Source: Bacteroidaceae bacterium (GTDB taxonomy: Bacteria; Bacteroidota; Bacteroidia; Bacteroidales; Bacteroidaceae). From it: a stretch of 39,933 nucleotides of DNA. A program made the position numbers and the translations under genes. The DNA lies in contig JAFZFF010000003.1 in NCBI GenBank assembly GCA_017556045.1, forward strand, positions 1 through 39,933. The letters run 5' to 3'. This document shows positions 14,859 to 25,170 of the stretch, in pieces. The stretch's first letter is position 1. Each line of letters starts with the position of its first letter. The notes under the pieces were generated by a model, which saw only the letters and a program-made list of their open reading frames with translations, was not told where the DNA came from and did not search any database.

Positions 14859-17765
14859 ATGAACAAGAAACACGTTTCAAAGGTGGGCAAGTACATCGGT
14901 ATGGCTTGTCTGTTGTTTGTTTGTGCCACTGTTCAGTCATGTCGTGACGAGTATTACTACGACGACAGAGAACCGGACTTCTTGGGCTCAAGCATTTACG
15001 ACTATCTGGATGAACAAGGTAATTTCACCCACTTCTTGCAGGTGATTAACGACCTTGGAGAGAAAGAAGTGTTGAAGAAAACGGGTAGTAAGACCCTTTT
15101 TGTAGCTGATGACGCAGCGTTCATGCGCGGAATCAAGGCAGAATGGGGATTCGATAGCTATGCCCAGCTTACTCCAGCACACAAGAGAATTATTCTTTAC
15201 AGCGCGATGCTTGACAATGCCTACCTGTTGGAGATGTTGTCAAAGTTGCAGTCTACAGGTATCAACGCTGAGCCCGTGCCGGGTAAGTGTCTGCGTCGCG
15301 TGTCTTCTGCTTCTGTGGTTGACACCATCGGCCTGTTCGCTTACAAGGACCTCCCCAAGAACAATCCGGATTGGGAAAGATTCCGCGATGACAGCGTACG
15401 CTTGGCATTGGATGCTACACAGCCGATGATGTTGCACTTCATTCAGGACTACCTGTACCAGAATGGTATTACCCAAGAGGACTTGGGCGTTATGGTTAAT
15501 GATTTCTCTGCCAATTGGTCTGATATCTATATTTACGACAAGAAGGTAATCAAGGATAGAAGCGATGTGACTTGTAAGAACGGTTATGTTCATCAGTTGG
15601 ATGGTCTTCTTATTCCTCCTTCAAACATGGCCGAGGAGTTGCGTGTGAATGCAAACAAAGACATGCTTCTTACTGGCGAACTTGATTTGGCCGCTTTGAA
15701 GGACAACTATCACACCACGATGCTCTTTAGCCGTATGTTGGATCGTTTCGCAGTACCTGTTCCCATTGATGAGGAGAGTGAGATTGCTGAGACTTTCCAT
15801 CGTCGTTATGTAGCAGAGGGTGTTACAGAACAATTGTACGAGAAGAGATATTACACCGACGGCTCTGAGAGAGGCGCAAAGAAGGAGGATGGTTTCAAGT
15901 CTTATGTCGATGTTGAGGAAAACTTGCACGAGGCTAAGGGTTCACTCTTCTTTGATCCAGGATGGAACGCTTTCAAGGGTACATCAGAACAGAAAGAGAA
16001 AGAGGTAGATATGGCTGCCATCTTTGCTCCTTCTGATGCTGCTGTAATCTCTTTCTTTACTGAATATCCCAGTGGAAAGACCTTGATTGACAAGTATGGC
16101 GTCGGTAAGGGTGTAGTAGATCCTTATGGCACAGGACTCTTGCAGGCTATTGACAGTATCGACCTCGACATCCTTCAGGCTTTGGTACGCAATCACATGC
16201 AGATGTCATTCGTTTCTGCAGTTCCCTCAAAGTTTGAACTCGTGGTTAACGATGCTCGTGACCCCATGAACATCTCAAAGAATGATGTGAGTCACACCAT
16301 CTTGGCCAACAACGGTGTGATTTATGTGATGAACAAGCTTTATCCTCCTGCCCGTTACGAGTCAGTTATTGCTCCCGTAGATTTGGATGACTCGTTGGCA
16401 GTGTTCAATAAGTTTATCGTAGATCTGGATTACGACAAGTATCTCCTCTCTATGGGTAATAAGTTCACACTTATCGCTCCTTCTGATACTTGTATGGTAT
16501 ACTATGCTCCCGACACCGATGTTAAGGGTGGCATAGGTGACCGTGATGCTTACTACTTCAAGAAATCATTCAACAGCGAAGGTAACCTCGTCGTTCAGGC
16601 CTTGGTATATAAGTATAAGCCTGAAACATACAACGTTGAGACCAATACATATACACTGACTAAGGGTTCTAGCACCAGAGAGTTGGATCCCACGAAGTCT
16701 AACCTATTGAAGGAAATCATGGAGTACAACATTGTCTTGGGTGATGTGAACTCTGAAAAAGACCAGAATTCGGGTAAGAAGTACTATATGTCAAAGGGTT
16801 ACGGAACTGTTAAGGTTCAGCGTGGCGAAGATGGGTATGGTCTTGTAACTGGTATCGCAGGTGGTCGCGAACTTCAGAATGGAGCTATGATTCCTATTCT
16901 TGATGGCGACGTGAAGGAGATGAAGAATGGTCAGACCGTGAAGCTCAGAACCTCTATGGTACAGCCTCCTGTACAGTCTGTATACAATGTTCTCTCGACA
17001 ACCCCTGAGTTCCAGGAGTTCTATTCTCTTTGCATGCCCAATCCTGAGGTATTGAAGTATCTCTTGGGTGAAGAGACCGCCAAGGATGAGTGGAATAAGT
17101 ATCGTATCTTCGATAAGAAGACCAATCTTGTTCGCATGTTCGATACCTATCACTATACAGTATATGTCCCCGATAGCACATCACTCTTCCAGGCTTACGA
17201 GCAGGGCTTGCCCAACTGGGAGACTCTTGTAGCGGAGATGACTTATGCTAAGACCGTTACTGACAAAGCAAAGCAAGACTCGTTGAATGCTGATCTCCTC
17301 GCTGGTGTTGAGTTGTTGACAAAGTTTGTTCGTTATCACTTCCAAGATAACTCAGTGTATGCAGATATTCCCCAGCACGTGCTCGAGGTGGAGGGTCAAG
17401 CTCCTGAGTATCAGGTAAACTATGAAACTGCAGCGCTTAACGGCAAGACTGGTCGTTTCTGCTCTGTACTCGTACAATCTGCTGAGTACAATGGCAAGCA
17501 GACTATCGCAGTGCGTGGTGACTTCGGTGAGGATGATAAGGATGATTTGGGTACATGCGTCAATGCTTGTTATGTTGTAAATCAAGACCCTGCGCTCGAG
17601 AACAAACTTTACAATGTGATGACACGTGATATCATATTCAAGGGTAGTCCATCTTGGGATGTTTCTACCTCTTCATATGCTGCTGTTCATCAAATCAATG
17701 GATGCCTTAAGTTTGGTGGCGAAGGTGGTATTTACGATAAAGAAAAGAGTCAATTTATTAGATAA
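14859..17765 (+). CDS. Large fasciclin (FAS1) domain surface lipoprotein, first gene of the operon
   Basis: A 968-residue lipoprotein (lipobox VQSC, Cys28, followed by RDEYYYDD, an acidic stretch fitting surface export). About four divergent FAS1 repeats can be seen. The first (about 45-255) opens SSIYDYLDEQGNFTHFLQVI, with KTLFVADDAAFMR, and closes NGYVHQLDGLL. The second (about 265-505) has AAIFAPSDAAVISFF and NGVIYVMNKLYPP. The third (about 515-715) has DDSLAVFNKFIV and KFTLIAPSDTCMV. The fourth (about 715-955) has HYTVYVPDSTSLFQAYEQG and closes VHQINGCLKF. FAS1 domains mediate adhesion and protein or glycan contacts in other organisms; the ligand here is unknown. The gene starts at ATG 14859, 38 bp after a predicted transcript start, and is followed 11 bp later by SusC. 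It probably serves as an accessory binding protein of the transporter. Confidence 0.9.
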   Translation: MNKKHVSKVGKYIGMACLLFVCATVQSCRDEYYYDDREPDFLGSSIYDYLDEQGNFTHFLQVINDLGEKEVLKKTGSKTLFVADDAAFMRGIKAEWGFDSYAQLTPAHKRIILYSAMLDNAYLLEMLSKLQSTGINAEPVPGKCLRRVSSASVVDTIGLFAYKDLPKNNPDWERFRDDSVRLALDATQPMMLHFIQDYLYQNGITQEDLGVMVNDFSANWSDIYIYDKKVIKDRSDVTCKNGYVHQLDGLLIPPSNMAEELRVNANKDMLLTGELDLAALKDNYHTTMLFSRMLDRFAVPVPIDEESEIAETFHRRYVAEGVTEQLYEKRYYTDGSERGAKKEDGFKSYVDVEENLHEAKGSLFFDPGWNAFKGTSEQKEKEVDMAAIFAPSDAAVISFFTEYPSGKTLIDKYGVGKGVVDPYGTGLLQAIDSIDLDILQALVRNHMQMSFVSAVPSKFELVVNDARDPMNISKNDVSHTILANNGVIYVMNKLYPPARYESVIAPVDLDDSLAVFNKFIVDLDYDKYLLSMGNKFTLIAPSDTCMVYYAPDTDVKGGIGDRDAYYFKKSFNSEGNLVVQALVYKYKPETYNVETNTYTLTKGSSTRELDPTKSNLLKEIMEYNIVLGDVNSEKDQNSGKKYYMSKGYGTVKVQRGEDGYGLVTGIAGGRELQNGAMIPILDGDVKEMKNGQTVKLRTSMVQPPVQSVYNVLSTTPEFQEFYSLCMPNPEVLKYLLGEETAKDEWNKYRIFDKKTNLVRMFDTYHYTVYVPDSTSLFQAYEQGLPNWETLVAEMTYAKTVTDKAKQDSLNADLLAGVELLTKFVRYHFQDNSVYADIPQHVLEVEGQAPEYQVNYETAALNGKTGRFCSVLVQSAEYNGKQTIAVRGDFGEDDKDDLGTCVNACYVVNQDPALENKLYNVMTRDIIFKGSPSWDVSTSSYAAVHQINGCLKFGGEGGIYDKEKSQFIR

Positions 17766-17776
17766 ATATAAGTATC

Positions 17777-20700
17777 ATGAAAGTTTATAAGTATATTCTA
17801 CTGACCGTTCTTTGCTTCGTAGCATCTGCCGTCAAGATTAATGCGCAGCAACGTATCTCTGGTCAGGTAAGTGACGAATTAGGACCGTTGATGATGGTTA
17901 ACGTGGTCGAGGTGGATAAAGACGGACGTTTTATCAATCACGCTACTACTGACTTCGATGGTAACTTCACAATGATTGTGAAGAACAATAAGAATAAGTT
18001 GAAAATCACTTATGTGGGTTTCAAGGATGAGCTCCTTGAGATTGGTGATCGCACCGTTTTCAATGTGGTGATGAAGGATGAGAACCTCATTCAGGAGGTT
18101 GTGATTCAGGCTAAGCCTCGTACAAACTCCGGTGGTCTCAACATCCTTGAGCGTGAGGTCTCTGTAGCGAAGCAGACCTTTAAGATGAGTGAGATGGAGG
18201 GTCTTTCGTTTGCCTCTGTCGACGAAGCTCTTCAGGGACAGATTGCCGGTCTTGACATCGTGTTCAACTCGGGTGACCTAGGTGCAGGTACTCAGATGCG
18301 TCTGCGTGGTACCTCTACCATCGGTGGTAACCAGGAGCCTTTGATCGTGGTGAACGATAATATCTTCGAGATGCCCGATGGTGAAGATTTCGACTTCTCT
18401 ACTGCCAATGAGGAAAAGTTTGCTCAGCTTCTGACCGTAAACCCTGACGATATCGAGAGCATTGAGGTATTGAAGGATGCTTCTGCTTCGGCAATCTATG
18501 GTTCTCGCGGTTCTAATGGTGTTATCATGATTAAGACCAAGCGTGGATCTCGTGGTAAGACAAAGGTGACCTATTCATATCGTTACTCTAACGCTTGGAT
18601 TCCTAAGGGATTGAACCTCCTTTCTGGTGATGACTATACCATGCTTCTTAAGGAGTCACACTTCAACCCTACACAAAGTAGCACGGCGTCTGATGCGGAT
18701 GAGTTGTCATACGACAAGAACTTCTCTGAGTATGCTAACTACATCAATAATACCAAATGGGTAGAGGAAATTTCTAAGCATGGTCATACCCACGATCATA
18801 ATATCTCACTCAATGGTGGTGGTGAAAAGGCTACTTTCCGTATCTCTGGTGGTTACTATACACAGAACGGACAGATTATCAAGCAGAACCTTGACCGATT
18901 CACTACTCGTATGGCTTTGGACTATTTCGTGTCTGACCGTATTAAGGTGTCTTCTGACTTCTCATTGACCTATACGAACAATGATCAGAACTACGAAGGA
19001 CTCTTGGCCAACGCGCAGATAATCATGCCTAACATGAGCGTTTATTCGCAGTATTTCTTGGATCCCAATGACCCCAATTCTCTTGTGGTTACAGACGACT
19101 ACTATCTCATGCGTCAAGATGCATGGAACAAGTTTGACGGAAACCAGAAGAATATCGTGAACCCCGTAGCTATGGGTAATCTGGCGTGGAAGAACGAGAA
19201 GAGCTATCGTATCTCTCCCCAGATCTCGCTTGACTATCAGCTCTTGGGACTTGAGCATGACCAGACTCAGCTCCGTTACTATGGTATGGTGTATATGGAC
19301 GCAAGTACCTTGTCAAACTCTTCGTATCGTCCTGGTAGCTTGACTAATAAGGGATTTGCCGATGCTAGCTATAATGCTACTTCTGTAAACGACAATAAGA
19401 CTTTGTCATTCAACACTCGTCATCGCTTGACTTTCACTCCTCATTTCGAGAACGAAAATCACATGCTTACCATGATGGGACAGTTTGAGTTGACCTCAGG
19501 TAATGGTAATAGCCAGAGCTCAAGCTCTTATGGTGTGCCTACTGGTATTACAAGTACAACGGTAGGTACATACCTCAGCGGTAGCTCTACCTCTACTTGG
19601 CAGTGGCGTTCAGTTGCTATGGTTTACTCTGCTGTATATTCTTATATGGAGGGACGCTATAGTGCTACGGCTACTCTCCGTCGTGACGGTAGTACCAAGT
19701 TTGGTGCTAATAACCGTTGGGGTAACTTCCCTGGTCTCTCTTTCCGTTGGAACATCATCGACGAGCCTTGGATGCAGTGGGCAAAGGACAATGCTAAGTT
19801 GAGCATGCTCTCATTCCGTCCAGGTTGGGGTATGACAGGTAACCAGCCTGGTGCTGAGTATCTGCACTACACCACATATGACACTAAAGGTCAATACATG
19901 GGAATCACATCTATCGCACAAGGTGGTTTGATGTTGACAGACCTCAAATGGGCTAAGAAGAGCGAGTATAACCTCGGTGCCGACTTCGGTTTCTTCAATG
20001 ACAAACTTACCGGTGGATTCAACTACTATGACAACACTACATCAGATCAGTTGATGGGTGGCTATGCTATTCCTTCTTCAAATGGTTACACTTCATTGGC
20101 TTATAAGAATACCGGTGCTGTGCGTAACTATGGTTGGGAATTGAATGTCAATGGTAATAAGTTCCTTGAGTTTGGTAAGTTCTCAATCAGTGCCTATGCC
20201 AACGTATCGCAAAACTTCAACACCATTCTTGAAATGGAGGAGAGTATCTTGAACAATGCGAACTCAGACTTTGACTATAACAACGGCTCTTACCTCTCTC
20301 GTATCCAGATTGGTAATCCCTTAGGTTCAATCTACGGATTCAAGTTCAAGGGCGTTTATCGTAACAACTACAATGTGTCTTGGACTCCTCAAGATTGGGA
20401 AAATGCCCGTCTGAAGGCTGCAGAGCAAGGTTATGAGCTCCATGACCTTTATCCCGTAGCTTGTGACAACCAAGGCAACACACTTTATGGTAGTGATCGC
20501 AAGCCTTTGCGTATGGTATATAACTATAAGGATGGTCAGGCTACTTATCCCTTCCGTGGTGGTGATGCTATCTACGAGGATATCAATAACGACGGTAACA
20601 TCAACGAACTTGATATCGTATACCTTGGTAACTCTAACCCCAAGCTTCAGGGTGGTTTCGGTTTGACATTCCAGTACAAGCGCTTGTCTTTGAAGACTCA

Positions 20701-21127
20701 GTTTACCTATCGTTATGGTGTGGATGTAATCAACTCTGCACGTATGAACGTTGAGAATATGTATACCAACAACAACCAGAGTTTTGCTGTAAACTGGCGT
20801 TGGAGAAAAGATGGTGACGTTACCATGATGCCTCGTGCATTGTATTCAACAGGTTACAACTGGTTGGGTAGTGACCGCTATTTGGAGGATGCTTCATACC
20901 TTCGTATGTCATACCTGCAGCTCTCTTATTCGGTAGATCCCAGTGTATTAAAGAAGTATGGTCTCAATCAGCTCTACCTCTCAGGTTCTGCTAACAACCT
21001 CTTCTTCCTCACCAAGTACACAGGTCTTGACCCCGAAATCGGTGCAGACAACTGGGGACGTGCTTTTGATGGTTCGAAGACACCTCGTTCACGTTCGTTC
21101 ACATTGTCAATGACTGTAGGATTCTAA
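17777..21127 (+). CDS. SusC-like TonB-dependent outer-membrane transporter (first copy)
   Basis: A 1116-residue protein with signal peptide MKVYKYILLTVLCFVASAVK, cleaved near residue 23 (INA/QQ). A CarboxypepD_reg-like domain follows (about 26-100: ISGQVSDELGPLMMVNVVEV and DFDGNFTMIV). A TonB-box-like QEVVIQ lies at 106-111. The plug domain is at about 145-257 (ALQGQIAGLDIV, MRLRGTSTI, IESIEVLKDASASAIYGSRG). The 22-strand barrel takes up the rest and ends in the aromatic SMTVGF. A calcium-loop-like DINNDGNINELD occurs late in the barrel, as in many SusC proteins. It imports a substrate bound by the SusD lid, driven by TonB. The lid gene is 22 bp downstream. The substrate cannot be deduced; no degradative enzyme is encoded in the operon. 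Confidence 0.96.
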   Translation: MKVYKYILLTVLCFVASAVKINAQQRISGQVSDELGPLMMVNVVEVDKDGRFINHATTDFDGNFTMIVKNNKNKLKITYVGFKDELLEIGDRTVFNVVMKDENLIQEVVIQAKPRTNSGGLNILEREVSVAKQTFKMSEMEGLSFASVDEALQGQIAGLDIVFNSGDLGAGTQMRLRGTSTIGGNQEPLIVVNDNIFEMPDGEDFDFSTANEEKFAQLLTVNPDDIESIEVLKDASASAIYGSRGSNGVIMIKTKRGSRGKTKVTYSYRYSNAWIPKGLNLLSGDDYTMLLKESHFNPTQSSTASDADELSYDKNFSEYANYINNTKWVEEISKHGHTHDHNISLNGGGEKATFRISGGYYTQNGQIIKQNLDRFTTRMALDYFVSDRIKVSSDFSLTYTNNDQNYEGLLANAQIIMPNMSVYSQYFLDPNDPNSLVVTDDYYLMRQDAWNKFDGNQKNIVNPVAMGNLAWKNEKSYRISPQISLDYQLLGLEHDQTQLRYYGMVYMDASTLSNSSYRPGSLTNKGFADASYNATSVNDNKTLSFNTRHRLTFTPHFENENHMLTMMGQFELTSGNGNSQSSSSYGVPTGITSTTVGTYLSGSSTSTWQWRSVAMVYSAVYSYMEGRYSATATLRRDGSTKFGANNRWGNFPGLSFRWNIIDEPWMQWAKDNAKLSMLSFRPGWGMTGNQPGAEYLHYTTYDTKGQYMGITSIAQGGLMLTDLKWAKKSEYNLGADFGFFNDKLTGGFNYYDNTTSDQLMGGYAIPSSNGYTSLAYKNTGAVRNYGWELNVNGNKFLEFGKFSISAYANVSQNFNTILEMEESILNNANSDFDYNNGSYLSRIQIGNPLGSIYGFKFKGVYRNNYNVSWTPQDWENARLKAAEQGYELHDLYPVACDNQGNTLYGSDRKPLRMVYNYKDGQATYPFRGGDAIYEDINNDGNINELDIVYLGNSNPKLQGGFGLTFQYKRLSLKTQFTYRYGVDVINSARMNVENMYTNNNQSFAVNWRWRKDGDVTMMPRALYSTGYNWLGSDRYLEDASYLRMSYLQLSYSVDPSVLKKYGLNQLYLSGSANNLFFLTKYTGLDPEIGADNWGRAFDGSKTPRSRSFTLSMTVGF

Positions 21128-21149
21128 TTACACGTAAATAATTTAAGCT

Positions 21150-23039
21150 ATGAATAACGATAAAAGAATAATCGCTCGTGTAGCCCGCACCTTCAAGACA
21201 TTGCTCTTGGGCGCGATGGTAGCTATGACATGCTCGTGCGAAGATTTCCTCACGATCTCTCCTACAGATAAGATTGTATTGGAGGATTTCTGGAAGAGCA
21301 AGGCCGATGTAGAGAATGTAGTTGCAGAAAGTTACCGATTGATGACACAGTTCGATGTGCTCTCTCGCGTAATCGTATGGGGTGAACTGCGTGGAGACAA
21401 CGTAGTAGAGGGCAACTATGGTGGAAACAATGATATCAAGAATATCATGGAAGCCAACCTCCTCCCTACCAATTCATATAACTCTTGGGCTCCTTTCTAC
21501 AAAATCATCAATAACAGTAATATTGTTCTTAAGTATGCCCCTGGTGTTCTTAATGAAGACCCTGATTTTACACAAGGTGACCTTGATGTTGTGTCAGGTG
21601 AAATGTTGGCTTTGCGTGCACTGTGTCACTTCTACTTGGTGCGTACATTCCGTGACATCCCCTTGCTGACTGAGGCAATGGTAGATGACAGCCAGAATCT
21701 GTATCAGTTGCAGGTTTCACCTATTGTGGCTTTGGATAGCTGTTTGGCAGACTTGAAGAGAGCTGAGAACCTTGTCCTCACCACAGGTAACTATCCTGAC
21801 GATAAGAATCCTGTGGAGAATCGCAACATGGGTCGCATCACCAAGGACGCTGTGCGTACAATCATTGCTGATGTTTGTTTGTGGAAGGCTGCCTTCTTGA
21901 CACAGCAAGCTGGTGGTGATGCATCGGCTGCCATGGAGTGGTACAACGAATGTATCAACTATTGTGATGTAGTGCTCAATACTCGCATGAAATATGCACA
22001 GAAGTACATGGAGGAGAATCGCAACAATACTGTTGTGCTCAATGAAAAGTATCCTATTCTTTACCCTTCTGATGCTAATGAAGGATATTCATATAAGGAT
22101 CGATTCCCCCACATGCCCTACATGATGATGTATGCTGGTGGATATAACGGATGTAATAATCCCGTGGAGAGCATCTTTGAATTGCAACATACAGAAGAGC
22201 AGGGGGCAGGTAACTATGAAGTTCCTTACTTCTATTCTTACTCTGACGACGGTAATGCTTGTAAGGTAGGTATGCTTTCAGCTTCTCGTCACCTCTCATT
22301 GATGGGTAAGGGACGTTTGTATTGGCGTACCGACTTCCGCCGTGTAAATAATGTCTTCTCACAAGCCAATGCGGGTGAGGATTTGGATAAGTACATTATC
22401 ATCAAGTATGCTCACTACAGTGCCAGCGAGAATCGTGATAACGTAGATAGCGAATACAACTTTGGTAAGATTAGCTATAAGTTCTCACAGCACAACACTG
22501 GTGGTGGAATGAAGTATTACTCAGGTGATAACAATCGCGGTAAGGTCAATTGGATGATTTATCGCATCAGTGATGTGATGCTGATGAAGGCCGAGGCCTT
22601 GGCATTGCGCAATGCTGGCGGTGATGCTGAAGAGGCACGTAGCATCGTGAAGGCGATTTACAATCGTTCTCAGACAGGCTATATGAATGGTCCATCTAAA
22701 GTGGGAATTCTTGATGCTAAGCAGGATGATTTCGATCTCTTGAATGCCGATAAGACTGTGATGCAGCTTGTTCTTGACGAGCGTCAGCGCGAATTGGCTT
22801 TTGAGGGTAAGCGTTGGTACGACTTGGTACGTGTGGCATTGCGTGATAATAGCACTTCTAATATGTTAACTATGTTTGTCGACAAGAAGTACGAAGGCAC
22901 CAGCACCGAGCAGTACTCTTCTAAGATGGCGACTTTGGATCACCTCTTCTTCCCCATCGCAGAGAACGAGCTGAAGACCAATCCTGGATTGATTCAGAAT
23001 AAAGCTTACGAGAAGGCGAACGAGATTGAAAAGAACTAA
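21150..23039 (+). CDS. SusD/RagB-like lipoprotein, partner of the first SusC
   Basis: A 629-residue surface lipoprotein (lipobox region MTCSC, probable lipidated Cys30, then EDFLTISPTDKI). Family signatures are GEMLALRALCHFYLVRTFRD near residues 150-170 and, near the C-terminus, LVLDERQRELAFEGKRWYDL. The product should form the helical lid on the SusC barrel and capture ligand. It is somewhat longer than typical SusD (about 530-580 residues). It starts 22 bp after SusC and 19 bp before the next FAS1 gene, clearly in one transcript. Confidence 0.96.
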   Translation: MNNDKRIIARVARTFKTLLLGAMVAMTCSCEDFLTISPTDKIVLEDFWKSKADVENVVAESYRLMTQFDVLSRVIVWGELRGDNVVEGNYGGNNDIKNIMEANLLPTNSYNSWAPFYKIINNSNIVLKYAPGVLNEDPDFTQGDLDVVSGEMLALRALCHFYLVRTFRDIPLLTEAMVDDSQNLYQLQVSPIVALDSCLADLKRAENLVLTTGNYPDDKNPVENRNMGRITKDAVRTIIADVCLWKAAFLTQQAGGDASAAMEWYNECINYCDVVLNTRMKYAQKYMEENRNNTVVLNEKYPILYPSDANEGYSYKDRFPHMPYMMMYAGGYNGCNNPVESIFELQHTEEQGAGNYEVPYFYSYSDDGNACKVGMLSASRHLSLMGKGRLYWRTDFRRVNNVFSQANAGEDLDKYIIIKYAHYSASENRDNVDSEYNFGKISYKFSQHNTGGGMKYYSGDNNRGKVNWMIYRISDVMLMKAEALALRNAGGDAEEARSIVKAIYNRSQTGYMNGPSKVGILDAKQDDFDLLNADKTVMQLVLDERQRELAFEGKRWYDLVRVALRDNSTSNMLTMFVDKKYEGTSTEQYSSKMATLDHLFFPIAENELKTNPGLIQNKAYEKANEIEKN

Positions 23040-23058
23040 TTCGTAATAATAGTAAGAT

Positions 23059-25140
23059 ATGAAATCTAAATATAGTAAATTGGCAGCCTTGAGTTGTGCT
23101 GCGATGCTGACATTCAGCGGATGTGTAGAGCATATCGATGAGGGGGCTCGTTTCACCTTCGTGGGTAATACTGTAGCCACTTATCTTGAAGAACAGGAAC
23201 AGTGCAGCCACTTCGTAGAGATTTTGACACGCGGTGAGCAGATTGGTCTGATGAAGGCTTATGGTCAGTACACCTGTTTCGCTCCTACCAATGAGGCTAT
23301 CGAGGCTTTCGTTGCCGAGCAATATAATATCTGGAATGAATCGAAGAACAACCCTGAAAAGAAGGAAATTTGGACAGGTGTCGTTTCTCCCGTATGGACT
23401 GAGCTGACAGACTCTATGTGTGAGATCATCTCGCGCAATCATATCATTCCTAAGATGTTCTTGGGTGTTGACTTCAGTGGTTCTAGTATTCCTGAGGCAA
23501 ACATGAATGGACGTGACTTGACACTTGCCTTCACAGATACGACCTATGCAGAGGCGGGTGTACCTTTGATTAATAGCACCGCTATGGTCATCGAAGAGAA
23601 AGAGGTGGAGAATGGTGTTGTTCACATCGTAGATGGTGTCATCAATCCCTCATCATCACGTATGGCAGCCTTGTTGGATGAATACACCTATTTCAGTGTC
23701 TTCTTGAAGATGTTGGAGGCTACGGGTTACGCTGACAAACTCAATGAGGTAGAAGATAAGAACTATACTGAGGGTGATAAGACCACTAAGGGTATTTACA
23801 CCAAACAGGATGCTCCTTATCCTGCAGCACGTAAATTAGGTTTTACAGTCTTTGTTGAGCCTAATGAGGTGTTGGCTAAATATGGTATCACTGAGGATGA
23901 AGAGTCTTGGTATGAGTATTGTCGTACCATCTTCCCCGAGGGAATGATTGTGTGGGATCACACAGGTTTAAAATCGGACCCGGTTAACTTTAAAGCTCCT
24001 TTGGACGATTGGCGTAATCCCGTGAACCAGTTTATCGGTTATCATATTCTCGATCGTAAGCTCTCTTACAATTACCTTGTTTGCTACAATATCGTGGAGA
24101 AGAACTATGGTATTGAGTTTAAGTCTGAGGGTGACTTCCCTGGTACTGCCGATCGTAATGAGTTCTATGTGACCATGAACAATCGCGTTGTTAAAGTGAC
24201 TATGCCTCGTAACTCGGATAGTGGTAACGACTTTGGTAAGATTTTCTTGAACTATGCGCCCGTAGGAGATGATGGCCTTAGTGGACAAAACGTAAGGGTA
24301 ATCAATCCTTCTGAATTTAAGAAGGGTGCAGGTCACGAAAGCTTCAATCCTGAGGCACTCAATGGCGCGTTGAATGTGCTCGATGATATTCTTTACTATG
24401 ACGAAAATGTCATGGTGGGTAAGGTTCTCAACTGTATCATGCGTTTCGACGTTTCTTCTATCTGCTCAGAGTTGACCAACAATCGTATTCGTTGGAAGAT
24501 TAGCAGTAACTTGAGTTCAGATGCCGAGGTGTTTATCCCTCATACCTATTGTCCTTCTCGTTTGAAGGTGTATGCTGATGCAACTCGCTTGTTCTACCTT
24601 GCTCCTCACACTGGTTGGCATAACTACCAGGGTGACGAGATGATGGCTCTCGGTCTTTTCGACTTTGCTTATCGCCTGCCTCCCGTACCTGCTGGTACTT
24701 ATGAGATTCGTATGGGATACTCGGCTAGTATATATCGTCACGTCGTTCAGGTTTATTTGGACGATCAGGTAACAGGTCTTCCCATCGACCTTCGTCTGAC
24801 TGGTGAGTCGCCCATGGTGAACTGGAAGTCTGACAAGGATGACTTGAAGAACGACGAGGAGCAGATTGCTGCGAATGACAAGGATATGAAGAACCGTGGC
24901 TATTTGAAGGGCCCGACTACCTTCTATGATCATGAGTCTGGTTTGGCTCGCCACAACAACCTCTGCTTGCGTGCCGTTATCGCTACAAAGTACCTCACTG
25001 CAGGTTCTCACTGGTTGCGTTTCAAGAATGTGAACGATGAGGATGATGGTAGCGCACAGTTTATGCACGACTACTTTGAGATTGTACCTATCTCTTACTT
25101 GCGCGATGAGAGCGTTCCTGTAGAAGACAGACGTAAATAA
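23059..25140 (+). CDS. FAS1-domain lipoprotein with a beta-rich C-terminal module
   Basis: A 693-residue lipoprotein (lipobox TFSGC, Cys22). The first FAS1 unit starts near 35 (ATYLEEQEQCSHFVEILTRG) with GQYTCFAPTNEAIEAF and ends NGVVHIVDGVINPS near 195. A second, more divergent unit follows (about 205-430: YFSVFLKMLEATGYADKL to NGALNVLDDILYYD). The last ~250 residues have no FAS1 pattern. They read as a beta-sandwich-like module (RLPPVPAGTYEIRMGYSA, VVQVYLDDQVTGLPIDLRL, AGSHWLRFKNV) of the sort that binds carbohydrate or protein; this fold guess is inference. It starts at ATG 23059, 19 bp after SusD. It likely occupies the slot that SusE/SusF-like binding proteins hold in glycan loci. Confidence 0.88.
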   Translation: MKSKYSKLAALSCAAMLTFSGCVEHIDEGARFTFVGNTVATYLEEQEQCSHFVEILTRGEQIGLMKAYGQYTCFAPTNEAIEAFVAEQYNIWNESKNNPEKKEIWTGVVSPVWTELTDSMCEIISRNHIIPKMFLGVDFSGSSIPEANMNGRDLTLAFTDTTYAEAGVPLINSTAMVIEEKEVENGVVHIVDGVINPSSSRMAALLDEYTYFSVFLKMLEATGYADKLNEVEDKNYTEGDKTTKGIYTKQDAPYPAARKLGFTVFVEPNEVLAKYGITEDEESWYEYCRTIFPEGMIVWDHTGLKSDPVNFKAPLDDWRNPVNQFIGYHILDRKLSYNYLVCYNIVEKNYGIEFKSEGDFPGTADRNEFYVTMNNRVVKVTMPRNSDSGNDFGKIFLNYAPVGDDGLSGQNVRVINPSEFKKGAGHESFNPEALNGALNVLDDILYYDENVMVGKVLNCIMRFDVSSICSELTNNRIRWKISSNLSSDAEVFIPHTYCPSRLKVYADATRLFYLAPHTGWHNYQGDEMMALGLFDFAYRLPPVPAGTYEIRMGYSASIYRHVVQVYLDDQVTGLPIDLRLTGESPMVNWKSDKDDLKNDEEQIAANDKDMKNRGYLKGPTTFYDHESGLARHNNLCLRAVIATKYLTAGSHWLRFKNVNDEDDGSAQFMHDYFEIVPISYLRDESVPVEDRRK

Positions 25141-25170
25141 TAGGAGTCTAATATTAATACACAATAAGAT